This document shows positions 18,217-27,792 of a stretch of DNA of 64,000 nt, piece after piece. Under the pieces are notes generated by a model. The model was not told where the DNA came from. It saw only the letters and a program-made list of their open reading frames with translations, and did not search any database. Made by a program: the position numbers and the translations under genes. The DNA lies in assembly GCA_937864535.1 (NCBI GenBank), contig CALMJS010000019.1, positions 1 through 64,000 of the forward strand, written 5' to 3'. The number at the start of each line of letters is the position of its first letter. Position 1 is the first letter of the stretch. The DNA is from an uncultured Paracoccaceae bacterium. Its GTDB lineage: Bacteria; Pseudomonadota; Alphaproteobacteria; Rhodobacterales; Rhodobacteraceae.

Positions 18217-19068
18217 ATGAAACCTGTCAAGTTTACCGCCATCGTGGACCATCTGATCCTGATCACCGGATCGCTGGTGATGATCCTTCCGGTGGTGATG
18301 TTGCTGCAAATGGCCTCTACGACCGATCTGGAAACCATGCGCAATGGTCCGGGTCTGGTATTCGGGGACCAGATCCCCGTGAATTTCCACAAGGCGATGT
18401 TCGAAGCCTCGGGGTTCAGCGGCAAGAACACCGGCCTGAACATGCTGTATAATTCGATGATCCTCGGGTTCGGCTTTGCCATCGGCAAGATCGTGATCGG
18501 CATGATGGCGGCCTATGCCATCGTCTATTTCCGCCTCAGGTTCGCGACCTTCGCGTTCTGGATCATCTTTACGACGCTGCTCTTGCCTCTCGAGGTGCGC
18601 ATCCTGCCCTCCTACGAGATCGTGCAAAAGCTGGGGATGCTGAACACCTATCAGGGTCTGATCATCCCGCTGATCGCCTCGGCCACCGCCACGTTCTTTT
18701 TCCGGCAGTTCTTTCGGTCTGTCCCCGAGGAACTGATCGAGGCCGCGCGGATCGACGGGGCCGGCCCGATCAAGTTCTTTGTCGATATTCTGGTGCCGCT
18801 CTCGCGCACCATGATCGCGGCGATGTTCATCATCATGTTCGTCTATGGCTGGAACCAGTATCTCTGGCCCACCATGATTACCACAGAGGAGGGGATGTTC
18901 ACCCTTGTGCGCGGGATCAAGCAGATCACCCAGAGCCTCGAGGGCACGAACCTGCCGGAATACGGCAAATCGAACATCCTCCAGATCATCGCGATCCTTC
19001 CGCCCGTTCTCATCGTCATTTTCTTCCAGAGCTGGTTCGTCAAGGGCCTGACGGACTCAGACAAGTAA
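18217..19068 (+). CDS. ugpE: ABC transporter permease, UgpE type
   Basis: Second inner-membrane subunit, 283 residues, MalG/UgpE family. The cytoplasmic loop [19 protein letters not shown] and the C-terminal [15 protein letters not shown] are diagnostic of UgpE. The ATG at 18217 is preceded by GAGGA; a GTG three bases earlier is possible. It ends 10 bases before the ATPase gene. Confidence 0.87.
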   Translation: MKPVKFTAIVDHLILITGSLVMILPVVMLLQMASTTDLETMRNGPGLVFGDQIPVNFHKAMFEASGFSGKNTGLNMLYNSMILGFGFAIGKIVIGMMAAYAIVYFRLRFATFAFWIIFTTLLLPLEVRILPSYEIVQKLGMLNTYQGLIIPLIASATATFFFRQFFRSVPEELIEAARIDGAGPIKFFVDILVPLSRTMIAAMFIIMFVYGWNQYLWPTMITTEEGMFTLVRGIKQITQSLEGTNLPEYGKSNILQIIAILPPVLIVIFFQSWFVKGLTDSDK

Positions 19069-19078
19069 GGAATTCAGC

Positions 19079-20116
19079 ATGGCTCAGGTTACTCTGAACG
19101 CTCTCCGCAAAATCTATCCCAACGGCTATGAAGCGGTGAAACCCGCAAGTTTTACCATCGAAAAGGGCGAATTTGTCGTGCTCGTCGGTCCGTCAGGCTG
19201 TGGCAAATCCACGATGCTGCGGTTGATCGCGGGACTGGAGGACATCACGGACGGCGTTCTGCACATCGGCGAGCGTGTCGTGAATTCTATTGATCCGGCG
19301 GACCGCGATATCGCGATGGTGTTCCAGAACTACGCGCTCTACCCGCATATGACCGTGCGGAAAAACATCGGTTACGGGCTGAAAAACCGCAAGATTGCCA
19401 AGGACATCATTCACCAGAAGGTCGAAGAGGCCGCACATCTGCTGAACCTGACCGACTATCTCGATCGCAAGCCTTCGCAATTGTCGGGCGGGCAGCGCCA
19501 GCGGGTTGCGATGGGGCGGGCGATTGTGCGCGATCCACTGCTGTTCCTGTTCGACGAACCGCTCTCGAACCTCGACGCGAAACTGCGCAACCAGATGCGG
19601 ATCGAGATCAAGGCCCTGCAACGCCGGCTGGGCGTGACATCGGTCTATGTCACCCACGATCAGGTCGAAGCCATGACGATGGCCGACCGGATCATCGTGA
19701 TGAACGGCGGGCAGATCGAACAGATCGGCACCCCCTCCGAGGTCTATCATTTCCCTGCCTCGACCTTTGTCGCGTCCTTTATGGGCGCGCCTGCGATGAA
19801 CCTGCTGGATGCCAGTGTCGAACAGGGGGCGGTCGTGCTCGGCGGGCAGACCATTGCGGCCTTGGCGGGCCATGGCCCCGTGACCGTGGGTATCCGGCCA
19901 GAAGACATCGTACCCGATGCCCATGGCGACCACGCCATCGAGGTGACCCTCATCGAAGAGCTAGGGGCGCATCGCATCCTGCATGCAATCTGGGCCGGCC
20001 AGCCCGTCATGGTCAGCGTCGCCAAGGACGTCGTGGCCGCGGTCGGACCGCTGCGCGTCGCGATCAAGGCTGCGGCGCTTTCGTTTTTCGATCCCCGGAC
20101 AGGACGCCGCCTATGA
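19079..20116 (+). CDS. ugpC: ABC transporter ATPase, UgpC/MalK type
   Basis: Energy-coupling subunit of 345 residues: Walker [11 protein letters not shown]-loop [14 protein letters not shown], signature [15 protein letters not shown], Walker [18 protein letters not shown]-loop [12 protein letters not shown], and a C-terminal regulatory domain (VGIRPEDI). All motifs are intact. Its stop overlaps the start of the phosphodiesterase-like gene by four bases, which ties that enzyme to the importer. Confidence 0.9.
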   Translation: MAQVTLNALRKIYPNGYEAVKPASFTIEKGEFVVLVGPSGCGKSTMLRLIAGLEDITDGVLHIGERVVNSIDPADRDIAMVFQNYALYPHMTVRKNIGYGLKNRKIAKDIIHQKVEEAAHLLNLTDYLDRKPSQLSGGQRQRVAMGRAIVRDPLLFLFDEPLSNLDAKLRNQMRIEIKALQRRLGVTSVYVTHDQVEAMTMADRIIVMNGGQIEQIGTPSEVYHFPASTFVASFMGAPAMNLLDASVEQGAVVLGGQTIAALAGHGPVTVGIRPEDIVPDAHGDHAIEVTLIEELGAHRILHAIWAGQPVMVSVAKDVVAAVGPLRVAIKAAALSFFDPRTGRRL

Positions 20117-21114
20117 TCACCGAAATCGTCACCGAACTTCCCTTGGTCCCGGCAGAGATGCGGGAGAAAATCCTGTCCGCGCCGCGCACGTCGGAGGCCC
20201 ATCGCGCTCTGTTTGACCAGACAGAGGCGATGCATCGCGTGCAAACGGGCGGAGCGGCGTGCGCAGAGGTGCTGGCAACCCCGATGACGATTGCCGCGTG
20301 GAATGTCGAACGCTGCCTGTTTCCGCAGGAAACCGCCGACAAACTGCGAACAGAGGGCGCGAGCATCGTTCTGTTGTCCGAGGTCGATCACGGCATGGCA
20401 CGCACTGGCCAGCGCCACACGACCCGGGAGGTCGCGGAACGGCTGGGCATGGTCTATGTGTTCGGGGTCGAGTTTTTCGAGCTTGGCCTAGGCAGCCCGA
20501 CCGAACGCGCATTTTGCACAGAGACCGAAAACGCCCGTGGCTGGCATGGCAATGCGATCCTGTCCGCTGTGCCGTTCAACCGTGTGGCGCTGGTGCGTCT
20601 CGATTGCCACGGGCATTGGTTTTCGACCGAGTTTGGCGCAGATCCGGGTCAGCCGAGGATCGGCGGGCGCATGGCTCTCTTGGCCGAGGTCGCAACCGAT
20701 CACGGGCCGCTGTGTGTCGTCTCGACGCATCTGGAGAGCAATGCGAACGCGGCGCATCGGGCGGCACAGGCCGGGCGGCTGATGGATGCCATCGACGTTT
20801 TCGCCCCCGGACTGCCGGTGGTGATCGGCGGCGATCTGAATACGGGAAACCATATGCCTCCGGATTTCGACTGGCGGTCAGAGACGCTGTTCCAGACCGC
20901 GCGGGAGCGGGGCTATCACTGGGACGGCACCGCCGATGGCATGACAACACGGCCCAGCCTGATCACCCGCCATCCGGACCGGACGATGAAACTCGACTGG
21001 TTTGCCTGTCGCGGTCTTGCGGCGGTGTCACCGCGGATCGTGTCGTCCATGGCCGGAGAGGTTCCTCTCTCGGATCATGATATGATCGTGATGACCTGCA
21101 TGCCGGTGGAATGA
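20113..21114 (+). CDS. Endonuclease/exonuclease/phosphatase (EEP) fold hydrolase
   Basis: Metal-dependent phosphodiesterase or phosphatase of the EEP superfamily, which includes inositol-phosphate phosphatases, sphingomyelinases and nucleases. The full set of active-site motifs is visible: [32 protein letters not shown] and SDHDMI. There is no signal peptide, so it acts in the cytoplasm on an imported compound. It is translationally coupled to ugpC. In ordinary ugp operons this place is often held by the unrelated phosphodiesterase UgpQ, so it may cleave an imported glycerophosphodiester or related sugar phosphodiester. Substrate unknown. Confidence 0.8.
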   Translation: MITEIVTELPLVPAEMREKILSAPRTSEAHRALFDQTEAMHRVQTGGAACAEVLATPMTIAAWNVERCLFPQETADKLRTEGASIVLLSEVDHGMARTGQRHTTREVAERLGMVYVFGVEFFELGLGSPTERAFCTETENARGWHGNAILSAVPFNRVALVRLDCHGHWFSTEFGADPGQPRIGGRMALLAEVATDHGPLCVVSTHLESNANAAHRAAQAGRLMDAIDVFAPGLPVVIGGDLNTGNHMPPDFDWRSETLFQTARERGYHWDGTADGMTTRPSLITRHPDRTMKLDWFACRGLAAVSPRIVSSMAGEVPLSDHDMIVMTCMPVE

Positions 21115-21216
21115 TCCACCCCTGCCGGCAGTCCCCGCGACGCCGGTGTGTGCAGCGCGTCACCATCACAAAACATTAATCCGATTGTCACCAAAGCGTA
21201 GCATCAACATGGTCTG

Positions 21217-21230
21217 TGCACACGTATGCA
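21217..21230. promoter_or_regulatory. Candidate LacI operator, second copy, overlapping a start codon
   Basis: TGCACACGTATGCA is a near-palindrome matching the site at 15806 in 12 of 14 positions. It covers the ATG (21226-21228) of the second importer's ATPase gene, so a bound repressor would sit on the initiation region. Confidence 0.7.
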
Positions 21231-22290
21231 GATTTCAGATATCGCGATACAAATTGACCGCGTCACCCGTGCGTTTGACCGCAATCGCGCACTCGATGAG
21301 GTATCGGTCCCGATCAGGGCAGGCGAATTCACTGTTCTGCTCGGTCCTTCGGGCTGCGGCAAATCGACATTGCTCCGCCTGATTGCGGGGCTGGATACGC
21401 AGACGGATGGCACGATCCTGATCGAGGGCCAGGATATGCGCGGCACCCCTCCGGGCGCGCGTGGCCTGTCGATGGTTTTCCAGTCCTATGCGCTGTTTCC
21501 CCATCTCAGCGTGCGCCAGAACATCCTGTTCGGACTGGCGGTGCGCAAAACGTCCAGAGCCGTGCAGGCCGAGCGGCTGAAACGGGTGGCGGAGATGATG
21601 GGCCTCGGGCCGCTTCTGGATCGCAAGCCATCGCAGCTCTCTGGCGGACAACAGCAGCGCGTCGCCCTTGCCCGCGCGGTGATCAGCGACCGTCCGATCT
21701 GTCTGATGGACGAGCCGCTCTCGAACCTCGATGCCAAGTTGCGTGCGGACATGCGGGTCGAACTGCGGTCGATCCAGAAACAGCTGGGCCTGACCGTCGT
21801 CTATGTCACCCACGATCAGGTCGAAGCCATGACGATGGCCGACCGGATCATCGTCATGAATGGTGGCCGGATCGAACAGGTCGGCATCCCCGAGGCGATC
21901 TACGCCCGTCCCGAAACGACATTCACGGCCAGCTTTATCGGCACCCCGCCGATGAACCTGTTTCCGGCCTCCGCGCTGTTTTCGGGACCCGCCAACCTGA
22001 CGGTCGGCATCCGCCCCGAGGATCTGCACCTGACCGATGCGGGGCCTCGGGCCGATCTGGTCGGGGTCGAATACCTTGGTGCGGATCGTCTGGTCGCCGG
22101 CCAGATCAACGGCACCCCCTTTGTCCTGCGTCAGCCAGCCCAGTCGCCGACGCCGCGTGACAGGTTCCACATCGGCTGGTCGCAGACCGCGATGAACGCC
22201 TTTGACGCGACCACAGGCAAACGCCTGCACGACTTTGACTTTTCTTCCCTGTCCCCGAACCAAAAGGACTTTGACCATGAAACTGCGTAA
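21226..22290 (+). CDS. ABC transporter ATPase, UgpC/MalK type (second importer)
   Basis: 354-residue ATPase with Walker [24 protein letters not shown], signature LSGGQQQRVALARAV, Walker [15 protein letters not shown]-loop [12 protein letters not shown] and a C-terminal regulatory domain (VGIRPEDLHL). No ribosome site precedes the ATG at 21226, which lies inside the candidate operator; translation may be leaderless, or the start may be misjudged, although no later start gives a complete fold. The stop overlaps the following binding-protein gene by 14 bases. It begins the second importer operon. Confidence 0.87.
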   Translation: MQISDIAIQIDRVTRAFDRNRALDEVSVPIRAGEFTVLLGPSGCGKSTLLRLIAGLDTQTDGTILIEGQDMRGTPPGARGLSMVFQSYALFPHLSVRQNILFGLAVRKTSRAVQAERLKRVAEMMGLGPLLDRKPSQLSGGQQQRVALARAVISDRPICLMDEPLSNLDAKLRADMRVELRSIQKQLGLTVVYVTHDQVEAMTMADRIIVMNGGRIEQVGIPEAIYARPETTFTASFIGTPPMNLFPASALFSGPANLTVGIRPEDLHLTDAGPRADLVGVEYLGADRLVAGQINGTPFVLRQPAQSPTPRDRFHIGWSQTAMNAFDATTGKRLHDFDFSSLSPNQKDFDHETA

Positions 22291-23551
22291 CATCTTTTTT
22301 GCCTCGACGGCGATCGTGGCGCTGGCGTCGGCAGCATCGGCTGTCGAGCTGGAGTTCTATTTTCCGGTTGCCGTCGGTGGTGCTGCCGCGGACACGATTC
22401 AGGCGCTTACCGAACAATATATGGCTGAAAACGCCGACGTAGCGATCGAGGCGGTCTATACGGGCTCTTATGCCGACACGACGACCAAGGCGATTACCGC
22501 CGTGCGTGGCGGCAATGCCCCGCAGCTGATCATCTCGCTCTCGACCGACATGTTCACCTTTATCGACGAAGACATGATCGTCGCCTGGGACGATTTCGTC
22601 ACCGCAGAAGAGCAGGACAACTGGATCGGCGGCTTTTACCCCGCGTTCATGGCAAACAGCCAGACCGACGGCAAAACCTGGGGTATTCCGTTCCAGCGGT
22701 CGACCCCTGTGCTGTACTGGAACAAGGACGCCTTTGCAGCCGCTGGCCTGAACCCCGAGGTCGGACCCGCGACCTGGGCCGACATGGTCGACATGGCCAA
22801 GGCCCTGACCATCAAGGACGATGCCGGCAACGTCAGCCAGTGGGGCGTCCACATTCCGTCGTCGGGTTTCCCGTCGTGGCTCTGGACAGGTATTGTTGCC
22901 GGCAACGGCGGGCTGCTGGCTGACGACACCGGCACGACCGTCAGCTTCAACTCCGATGCAGCGGTGGGCGCCCTCGAAGCGCTTGTTGCCCTGACGCAAG
23001 AGGACGGCGTCATGGCGCCCGGCATTCTCGATTGGGGCGGCACGCCTAAGGCCTTCTTTGATGGTCAGGCCGCTATGATCTGGACCACCACGGGCAACCT
23101 CACCAACGTTCGCACCAATGCGCCGTTCGATTTCGGCGTCGGTTTCCTGCCCGGTCTGGTTCAGAACGGCGCGCCGACCGGCGGCGGCAACTTTTACCTG
23201 ATCAAGGGATCGTCGGACGAGGAACTTCAGGCTGCGGCGGATTTCGTGAAATGGGTCACCGCGCCCGAGCAGGCCGCGAAATGGACCATCGCGACGGGCT
23301 ATGTCGCACCGCGTCCGGATGTCTGGGAAACCGAAACCATGGTCGCCTACACGACCGATTTCCCGCAGGCACTGGTTGCCCGCGACCAGCTCGACTACGC
23401 CGTCGCGGAACTGTCCACCTTTGAAGGCCCCAAGGTCACGCAACTGCTCAACTCCGCACTCGAAGCCGCGATCACGGGCCAGACCGAGCCCAAAGCGGCC
23501 CTCGATGCCGCGCAGGCCGAGGCCGAGGCGATTCTGGCGGCCTACAAATAA
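22277..23551 (+). CDS. ABC transporter substrate-binding protein, UgpB-like (second importer)
   Basis: 424-residue periplasmic binding protein with a signal peptide ending near ASAVELEF. It belongs to the extracellular solute-binding family 1 and looks UgpB-like (FYFPVAVGGAAADTIQALTE, RSTPVLYWNKDAFAAAGLNP, PTGGGNFYLIKG), but it differs strongly from the first UgpB in this window. It should therefore take a related but distinct ligand. The ATG overlaps the end of the ATPase gene; AAAGGA lies ten bases upstream. A strong hairpin follows the stop. Confidence 0.85.
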   Translation: MKLRNIFFASTAIVALASAASAVELEFYFPVAVGGAAADTIQALTEQYMAENADVAIEAVYTGSYADTTTKAITAVRGGNAPQLIISLSTDMFTFIDEDMIVAWDDFVTAEEQDNWIGGFYPAFMANSQTDGKTWGIPFQRSTPVLYWNKDAFAAAGLNPEVGPATWADMVDMAKALTIKDDAGNVSQWGVHIPSSGFPSWLWTGIVAGNGGLLADDTGTTVSFNSDAAVGALEALVALTQEDGVMAPGILDWGGTPKAFFDGQAAMIWTTTGNLTNVRTNAPFDFGVGFLPGLVQNGAPTGGGNFYLIKGSSDEELQAAADFVKWVTAPEQAAKWTIATGYVAPRPDVWETETMVAYTTDFPQALVARDQLDYAVAELSTFEGPKVTQLLNSALEAAITGQTEPKAALDAAQAEAEAILAAYK

Positions 23552-23559
23552 TCCAGAGC

Positions 23560-23589
23560 GTGGCGGGGCGCCCGACGGTGCCCCGCCAC
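23560..23589 (+). repeat. Stem-loop between binding-protein and permease genes
   Basis: GTGGCGGGGC pairs perfectly with GCCCCGCCAC around a ten-base loop, eight bases after the stop. The tail (TTTGCTA) has only three T, so partial termination or 3'-end protection is likely. Confidence 0.65.
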
Positions 23590-23607
23590 TTTGCTACAGG
23601 TGCCCCT

Positions 23608-24480
23608 ATGATGCGTCGCGAATGGATATACGCTTGGCTGCTGGTGCTGCCTGCCTTTGTATTCCTGATCACCTTTACACATCTTCCGGCCGTCGAGGCG
23701 CTTGTTAACAGTGTCTGGACCACGGCCAAAGGCCGGCGTCCGTCGATGTTTGTCGGTTTGGGCAACTACCAAAAGATGTTGCAGGACCCGATTTTCATCA
23801 AGGCGATGATCAACTCGGGGCTCTACGCGGCGCTGACAGTCCCGACGTCGATCGCCCTTGCCTTGGCAATGGCGCTCTTGGTGCACAGACCGTTCAAGGG
23901 CGTCGCAGCGATGCGAATGGCCTATTTCACGCCGACGGTTCTGCCTCTGGTTGCCGTGGCGAATATCTGGCTGTTCTTCTATGCCCCCGGGTTCGGTCTG
24001 ATTGACCAGATCCGCCAGTTTTTCGGATTTGCCTCGGCGAACTATGCCGGACAGCCCGATACGGCGCTCTATTCGGTGGCCGTCGTGACCATCTGGAAGG
24101 AAGCCGGTTTCTTTATGATTTTCTTTCTGGCGGCCCTCCAGACGGTGCCGGAAACCCTGAGGGAGGCTGCGGCCATCGAAGGCTGTTCGAAATGGACGTT
24201 CTTTCGCCGCGTGACGCTGCCCCTGATCATGCCGACGACGCTGTTCGTGTCGGTCAATGCCGTGATCAACGCCTTCCGCCTCGTGGATCATGTCTTTGTC
24301 ATGACCAAGGGCGGGCCTGACAACGCATCGATGCTCTTGCTGTACTACATCTTTGAAACGGGGTTCCGGTACTGGGACACGGCCTATGCCGCCGCGCTGA
24401 CCGTCGTTCTGATCCTGATCCTGTCGCTGGCAGGGCTGGGACAGTTCTATGCGGCGGACAAACGGGTCCATTACAAATGA
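23608..24480 (+). CDS. ABC transporter permease, UgpA-like (second importer)
   Basis: Inner-membrane subunit of about 290 residues. The N-terminal helix (YAWLLVLPAFVFLITF), the cytoplasmic loop (TLREAAAIEGCSKWTFFRRV) and the last helix with DKRVHYK are typical of MalF/UgpA proteins of CUT1 importers. ATG codons at 23608 and 23611 are both possible. Its last four bases overlap the next permease gene (ATGA). Confidence 0.87.
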   Translation: MMRREWIYAWLLVLPAFVFLITFTHLPAVEALVNSVWTTAKGRRPSMFVGLGNYQKMLQDPIFIKAMINSGLYAALTVPTSIALALAMALLVHRPFKGVAAMRMAYFTPTVLPLVAVANIWLFFYAPGFGLIDQIRQFFGFASANYAGQPDTALYSVAVVTIWKEAGFFMIFFLAALQTVPETLREAAAIEGCSKWTFFRRVTLPLIMPTTLFVSVNAVINAFRLVDHVFVMTKGGPDNASMLLLYYIFETGFRYWDTAYAAALTVVLILILSLAGLGQFYAADKRVHYK

Positions 24481-25295
24481 TCGGCGAGACCCTCTTTGAT
24501 CGCATCCTGATACGCGCTGCCGGAACGATCCTCGCGCTGCTCTGGATCGCGCCGCTTGCCTATGCCGTCTGGGCCGCGTTTCACCCTGCCGCCTACGAGG
24601 CACGCTTTGATCTGCTGGCGCCCCTGACACTCGAGAATTTCTACAGTGCGTGGTCACAGGCGCCTTTCTCGCGCTATTTTCTCAATACCGCGCTGCTGGT
24701 CGGGATGATCCTCGCGGCGCAGCTCGTTCTGTGCACGCTCGCTGCATTTGCCTTTGCGCGACTGGATTTCCCCGGAAAATCGTTCCTCTTCGGACTGATC
24801 CTCGTTCAGCTTCTGGTCATGCCCGACATCCTTCTGGTCGAGAATTACAAGACGATGCGCGCGCTCGGGCTCGTGGATACGATCATCGCGATCGGCCTGC
24901 CGTATTTCGCGTCAGGCTTTGCGATTTTCCTGCTTCGGCAAACCTTTATGACGGTGCCCAAGGAACTGGACGACGCCGCACGGGTCGAAGGCTGCTCTCT
25001 CATCGGGGTTTTGTGGCGCGTTTACGTTCCCTTGGGCAAACCGGCGATGCTGGCCTTCGGGCTCGTGTCGGTCAGTCACCATTGGAACAATTTTCTCTGG
25101 CCGCTGATCATCACCAATTCGGTTGAAACCCGGCCCCTGACTGTCGGGCTCTCGATTTTTGCCACCACGGACAGCGGCACCACGTGGTCGGTGATCAATG
25201 CCGCAACGCTGATGACATCCGCCCCGCTCCTCTTGGGCTTCCTCTTGTTCCAACGCCAATTCGTGCAGAGCTTTATGCGCGCCGGCATCAAATAG
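24477..25295 (+). CDS. ABC transporter permease, UgpE-like (second importer)
   Basis: 272-residue MalG/UgpE-family subunit with the loop PKELDDAARVEGCSLIG and the C-terminal FQRQFVQSFMRAGIK. It starts inside the stop of the partner permease and ends 11 bases before the isomerase gene. No defect is visible. Confidence 0.87.
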   Translation: MIGETLFDRILIRAAGTILALLWIAPLAYAVWAAFHPAAYEARFDLLAPLTLENFYSAWSQAPFSRYFLNTALLVGMILAAQLVLCTLAAFAFARLDFPGKSFLFGLILVQLLVMPDILLVENYKTMRALGLVDTIIAIGLPYFASGFAIFLLRQTFMTVPKELDDAARVEGCSLIGVLWRVYVPLGKPAMLAFGLVSVSHHWNNFLWPLIITNSVETRPLTVGLSIFATTDSGTTWSVINAATLMTSAPLLLGFLLFQRQFVQSFMRAGIK

Positions 25296-25306
25296 GGATC
25301 GTTTTT

Positions 25307-26125
25307 ATGGCACTCTCAACCTTTGGGGCGGCAGTTACCCTCCCGACCTTTGAAAATCTGCAATCGTGGCTGTGCGACGCCGATCGCCCGATTGAAATTC
25401 AGGACTTTGTCTACCCCGATGTGATCGCGGGCGAGAGTTCCGAGCTCGTCGCGCGCTATCAGTCGGTTCTTGCGCCGCACAGGGGGCATCGCGGCATTCA
25501 CGGGCCGTTCTTCGGGCTTGACCTCGCCAACCCTGACCGCGCGATCCGCGAGGTGATCCAGCAACGGTTTATCAAGGGCCTCGAAATCGCCGAGGCGCTC
25601 TGCGCCACCCACATGGTGATCCACAGTCCGTTCACCTATTGGCACCTGCTGAACCAGCGCAACTATCCGGACATCAAGCCGACCATGTTTGCCGCCGCCG
25701 CCGAGTGTCTGGCGCCGGTACTGGAGCGGGCCGCAAACACCGGCTGCGTTCTCATGCTCGAGAACATCGACGATACCGACCCTGCCACCCGTGTCGAACT
25801 GGTCGCAGAGATCAATCACCCCAACCTCAGGGTTTCCATCGATACCGGTCATGCCGACCTCGCACATGGCCGCTACACGGCCCCGCCGGTCACCGACTTT
25901 ATCGCGGCAGCTGCCGGTCATCTGGGGCATGTCCACCTGCAAGATGTCGATGGCTATGCCGACCGTCACTGGCACCCCGGTGAAGGCCGCATCAACTGGT
26001 CGCCCGTCCTCAGGGCTCTGGCTGCGCTGGAGGAAACCCCGCATCTCATTCTCGAGGTCCGCCGCCATACCGAAGCCCTGCCGAAAACCGTCGAATGGCT
26101 GGAATCGTTGGTCCCCTCTGTGTGA
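25307..26125 (+). CDS. Sugar phosphate isomerase/epimerase family TIM barrel
   Basis: 272-residue xylose-isomerase-like (AP endonuclease 2 fold) protein. Metal-ligand positions of the family are visible: HGPFFGLD, HSPFTYWH, MLENIDDTDP, SIDTGHADLAHG, HVHLQDVDGYADRHWHPGEG and a final ILEVRR. Such enzymes isomerise or epimerise sugars and sugar phosphates. As the last gene of the second importer operon, it probably processes what that importer brings in. AGGGAT precedes the ATG at 25307. The reaction is unknown. Confidence 0.8.
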   Translation: MALSTFGAAVTLPTFENLQSWLCDADRPIEIQDFVYPDVIAGESSELVARYQSVLAPHRGHRGIHGPFFGLDLANPDRAIREVIQQRFIKGLEIAEALCATHMVIHSPFTYWHLLNQRNYPDIKPTMFAAAAECLAPVLERAANTGCVLMLENIDDTDPATRVELVAEINHPNLRVSIDTGHADLAHGRYTAPPVTDFIAAAAGHLGHVHLQDVDGYADRHWHPGEGRINWSPVLRALAALEETPHLILEVRRHTEALPKTVEWLESLVPSV

Positions 26126-26162
26126 CGCGGCGGCTGGCTGGTCGGGACCCCTGCCGCCCGCG

Positions 26163-27035
26163 TCATTCGATCGCGATCCGGAAACTGCTCTGCGCGCCAG
26201 CGGGCGGCGCAGGGAAGGGCGCCGCGCGGCTGACCACTGCCATCGCGGCCCGATCCAGCGCGTCCGAGCCCGAGCTGCTGACCAGCGAGACCGAGGACAA
26301 GCCGCCATCCGCCGCGATGCTAAAGGCGACCACAGCGGTTCCGCGGGCGTTCAGGCCCAGCTTGCCTGCCCGCGACAGCCTGCGCATGACCAAGCCCGGG
26401 TAATTGCTCGCGGCGGCATTGCCTGCCGCTTGCTGGTCGCCATCCGTGCCGCTCTGTTGCGCGGTGGCCTCGCGCTGTCCGGCGGCGTCGCCCGCCTGCG
26501 CGGTGCGTTCGGCATTGCCCTGCGGCGGGCTGGGGCTGCGGGCGGGTTCGGCGGTTTGGCGTGGTTCGGGTTCGGGTGCCTGCGGCGCGCTATGCGCGGC
26601 CTCGAATGCGGCGCTGCGCGGCATGGGGCGCTGTGATCCGGCGACAGCGACACTGCCGGTTTCCGCCTGCACAGGCTCAGGCAAGGGGGCGGTTTGCAGG
26701 GCCTGCGCGGGCTGCACCTCTGCCGGTTGGATCACCTCCGAGGGAGCCTGACCAGCGGTCACCGTGGCAGTCTCTGGCGGCGTCGGCATCACCTGTTCTG
26801 CGGTCAAACGGTCAGGGGGTTCCGGCGTCAAGGCCGCAGTCCGATCGGCGCTGACCGCACTCAGCGTTCCGGCCGCCATATCGACAAAGGCATTGCCCAG
26901 TCTTACCTCGGCGCTGCCGGTGCCGCCCGCGATTGCCGTCGGTTCGCCCGACACCAGCGCCACGGCAAGCGCGGCATGTGCGGCCAGCGCGACCGTCAGG
27001 GCCAAGAGCTTGGCCGGGGCTGTGCGGCGGATCAT
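26163..27035 (-). CDS. tonB: TonB energy-transducing protein
   Basis: 290-residue periplasm-spanning protein: an N-terminal membrane anchor (LLALTVALAAHAALAVALV), a long Pro/Ala/Glu/Gln-rich rod (about residues 70-205) and a C-terminal TonB domain (YPGLVMRRLSRAGKLGL, GTAVVAFSIAADGGL, FRIAIE). It transmits proton-motive force to outer-membrane receptors, here most likely the haem receptor HmuR. It is the last gene of the exbB-exbD-exbD-tonB operon, overlapping exbD by four bases. Confidence 0.9.
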   Translation of the reverse strand: MIRRTAPAKLLALTVALAAHAALAVALVSGEPTAIAGGTGSAEVRLGNAFVDMAAGTLSAVSADRTAALTPEPPDRLTAEQVMPTPPETATVTAGQAPSEVIQPAEVQPAQALQTAPLPEPVQAETGSVAVAGSQRPMPRSAAFEAAHSAPQAPEPEPRQTAEPARSPSPPQGNAERTAQAGDAAGQREATAQQSGTDGDQQAAGNAAASNYPGLVMRRLSRAGKLGLNARGTAVVAFSIAADGGLSSVSLVSSSGSDALDRAAMAVVSRAAPFPAPPAGAQSSFRIAIE

Positions 27036-27415
27036 TCCAGCCCCCGTTCGGTCACGATCACGACCCGTTCCGCTCCGGCGTCGCGCAGTGCGCGGCCTTG
27101 GGCGACGAGCACCGCCGCGGGCACCTCGCGGTCGGGGATGATCCGCACACGCAGGCGGGCGTCGTCAGAAAGACCGGCAACAAATGCCGCCGCCGAAGTC
27201 TCTGACCCGCGGCTGGTCATGCGTCCGTCGGCATGCAGCACCAGCGCATCCGCAGAGGACCCGGGGTCCAGTCGGGCGGTCCTGACCAACCGCAGGTCGC
27301 TGTCCACCGGCGCTGCCAGCGTCCCCGCGACGAGAAAGAAAATCAGCATCAGGAACACGATATTGATCAGCGCGATGGTCGGTTCGCGCTCTGACTGCAT
27401 GCGCGGCCGTCTCAT
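27032..27415 (-). CDS. exbD: ExbD biopolymer transport protein (second copy)
   Basis: 127-residue protein with one N-terminal membrane helix (ALINIVFLMLIFFLVAGTLA) and a small periplasmic domain, the ExbD/TolR plan. The helix lacks an obvious Asp at the usual proton-relay position (the E. coli family has a DVF/DIM-like motif; here INIVF), whereas its neighbour has LIDVIF. It may therefore be the non-conducting partner of a mixed ExbD pair. Starts overlap stops by four bases on both sides. Confidence 0.85.
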   Translation of the reverse strand: MRRPRMQSEREPTIALINIVFLMLIFFLVAGTLAAPVDSDLRLVRTARLDPGSSADALVLHADGRMTSRGSETSAAAFVAGLSDDARLRVRIIPDREVPAAVLVAQGRALRDAGAERVVIVTERGLE

Positions 27416-27792
27416 GACGCCTCCAGCACAGTTACGGAAACACGCGGAATGGCACGCAGGGCGACCAGTAGATCGGTCAGGCGCTGCGCCGTGACATCGG
27501 CACTGGCCGACACCAGAATGCCCAGCGGCTGGTCATCGCTGCGCTGGGTCTCAAGTGCGTCGGCCAGATCCCCCAGCCCTGTCGGGCTGCCGTTCAGACG
27601 CAGGGCATCAGGCCCGAGCGACAGGAACACGGGCCGCTCTGACGATGTCGAACGACCGGAGGCTGCCGAGACGAACTCGACCTCGGCAAAGCGGGTAAAG
27701 GTCGAGGACAACATGAAAAACAGCAGCAGCAGAAAGATGACGTCGATCAACGAGGTCATCGACAGTCTGCGCCTGCGCCGCGGGCTACGCAT
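27412..27792 (-). CDS. exbD: ExbD biopolymer transport protein (first copy)
   Basis: 126-residue ExbD/TolR protein. The membrane helix SMTSLIDVIFLLLLFFMLSS contains the conserved aspartate required for proton use, and a short basic stretch (RSPRRRRRL) precedes it. The ATG at 27792 overlaps the end of exbB. With ExbB it forms the motor that energises TonB. Confidence 0.88.
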   Translation of the reverse strand: MRSPRRRRRLSMTSLIDVIFLLLLFFMLSSTFTRFAEVEFVSAASGRSTSSERPVFLSLGPDALRLNGSPTGLGDLADALETQRSDDQPLGILVSASADVTAQRLTDLLVALRAIPRVSVTVLEAS

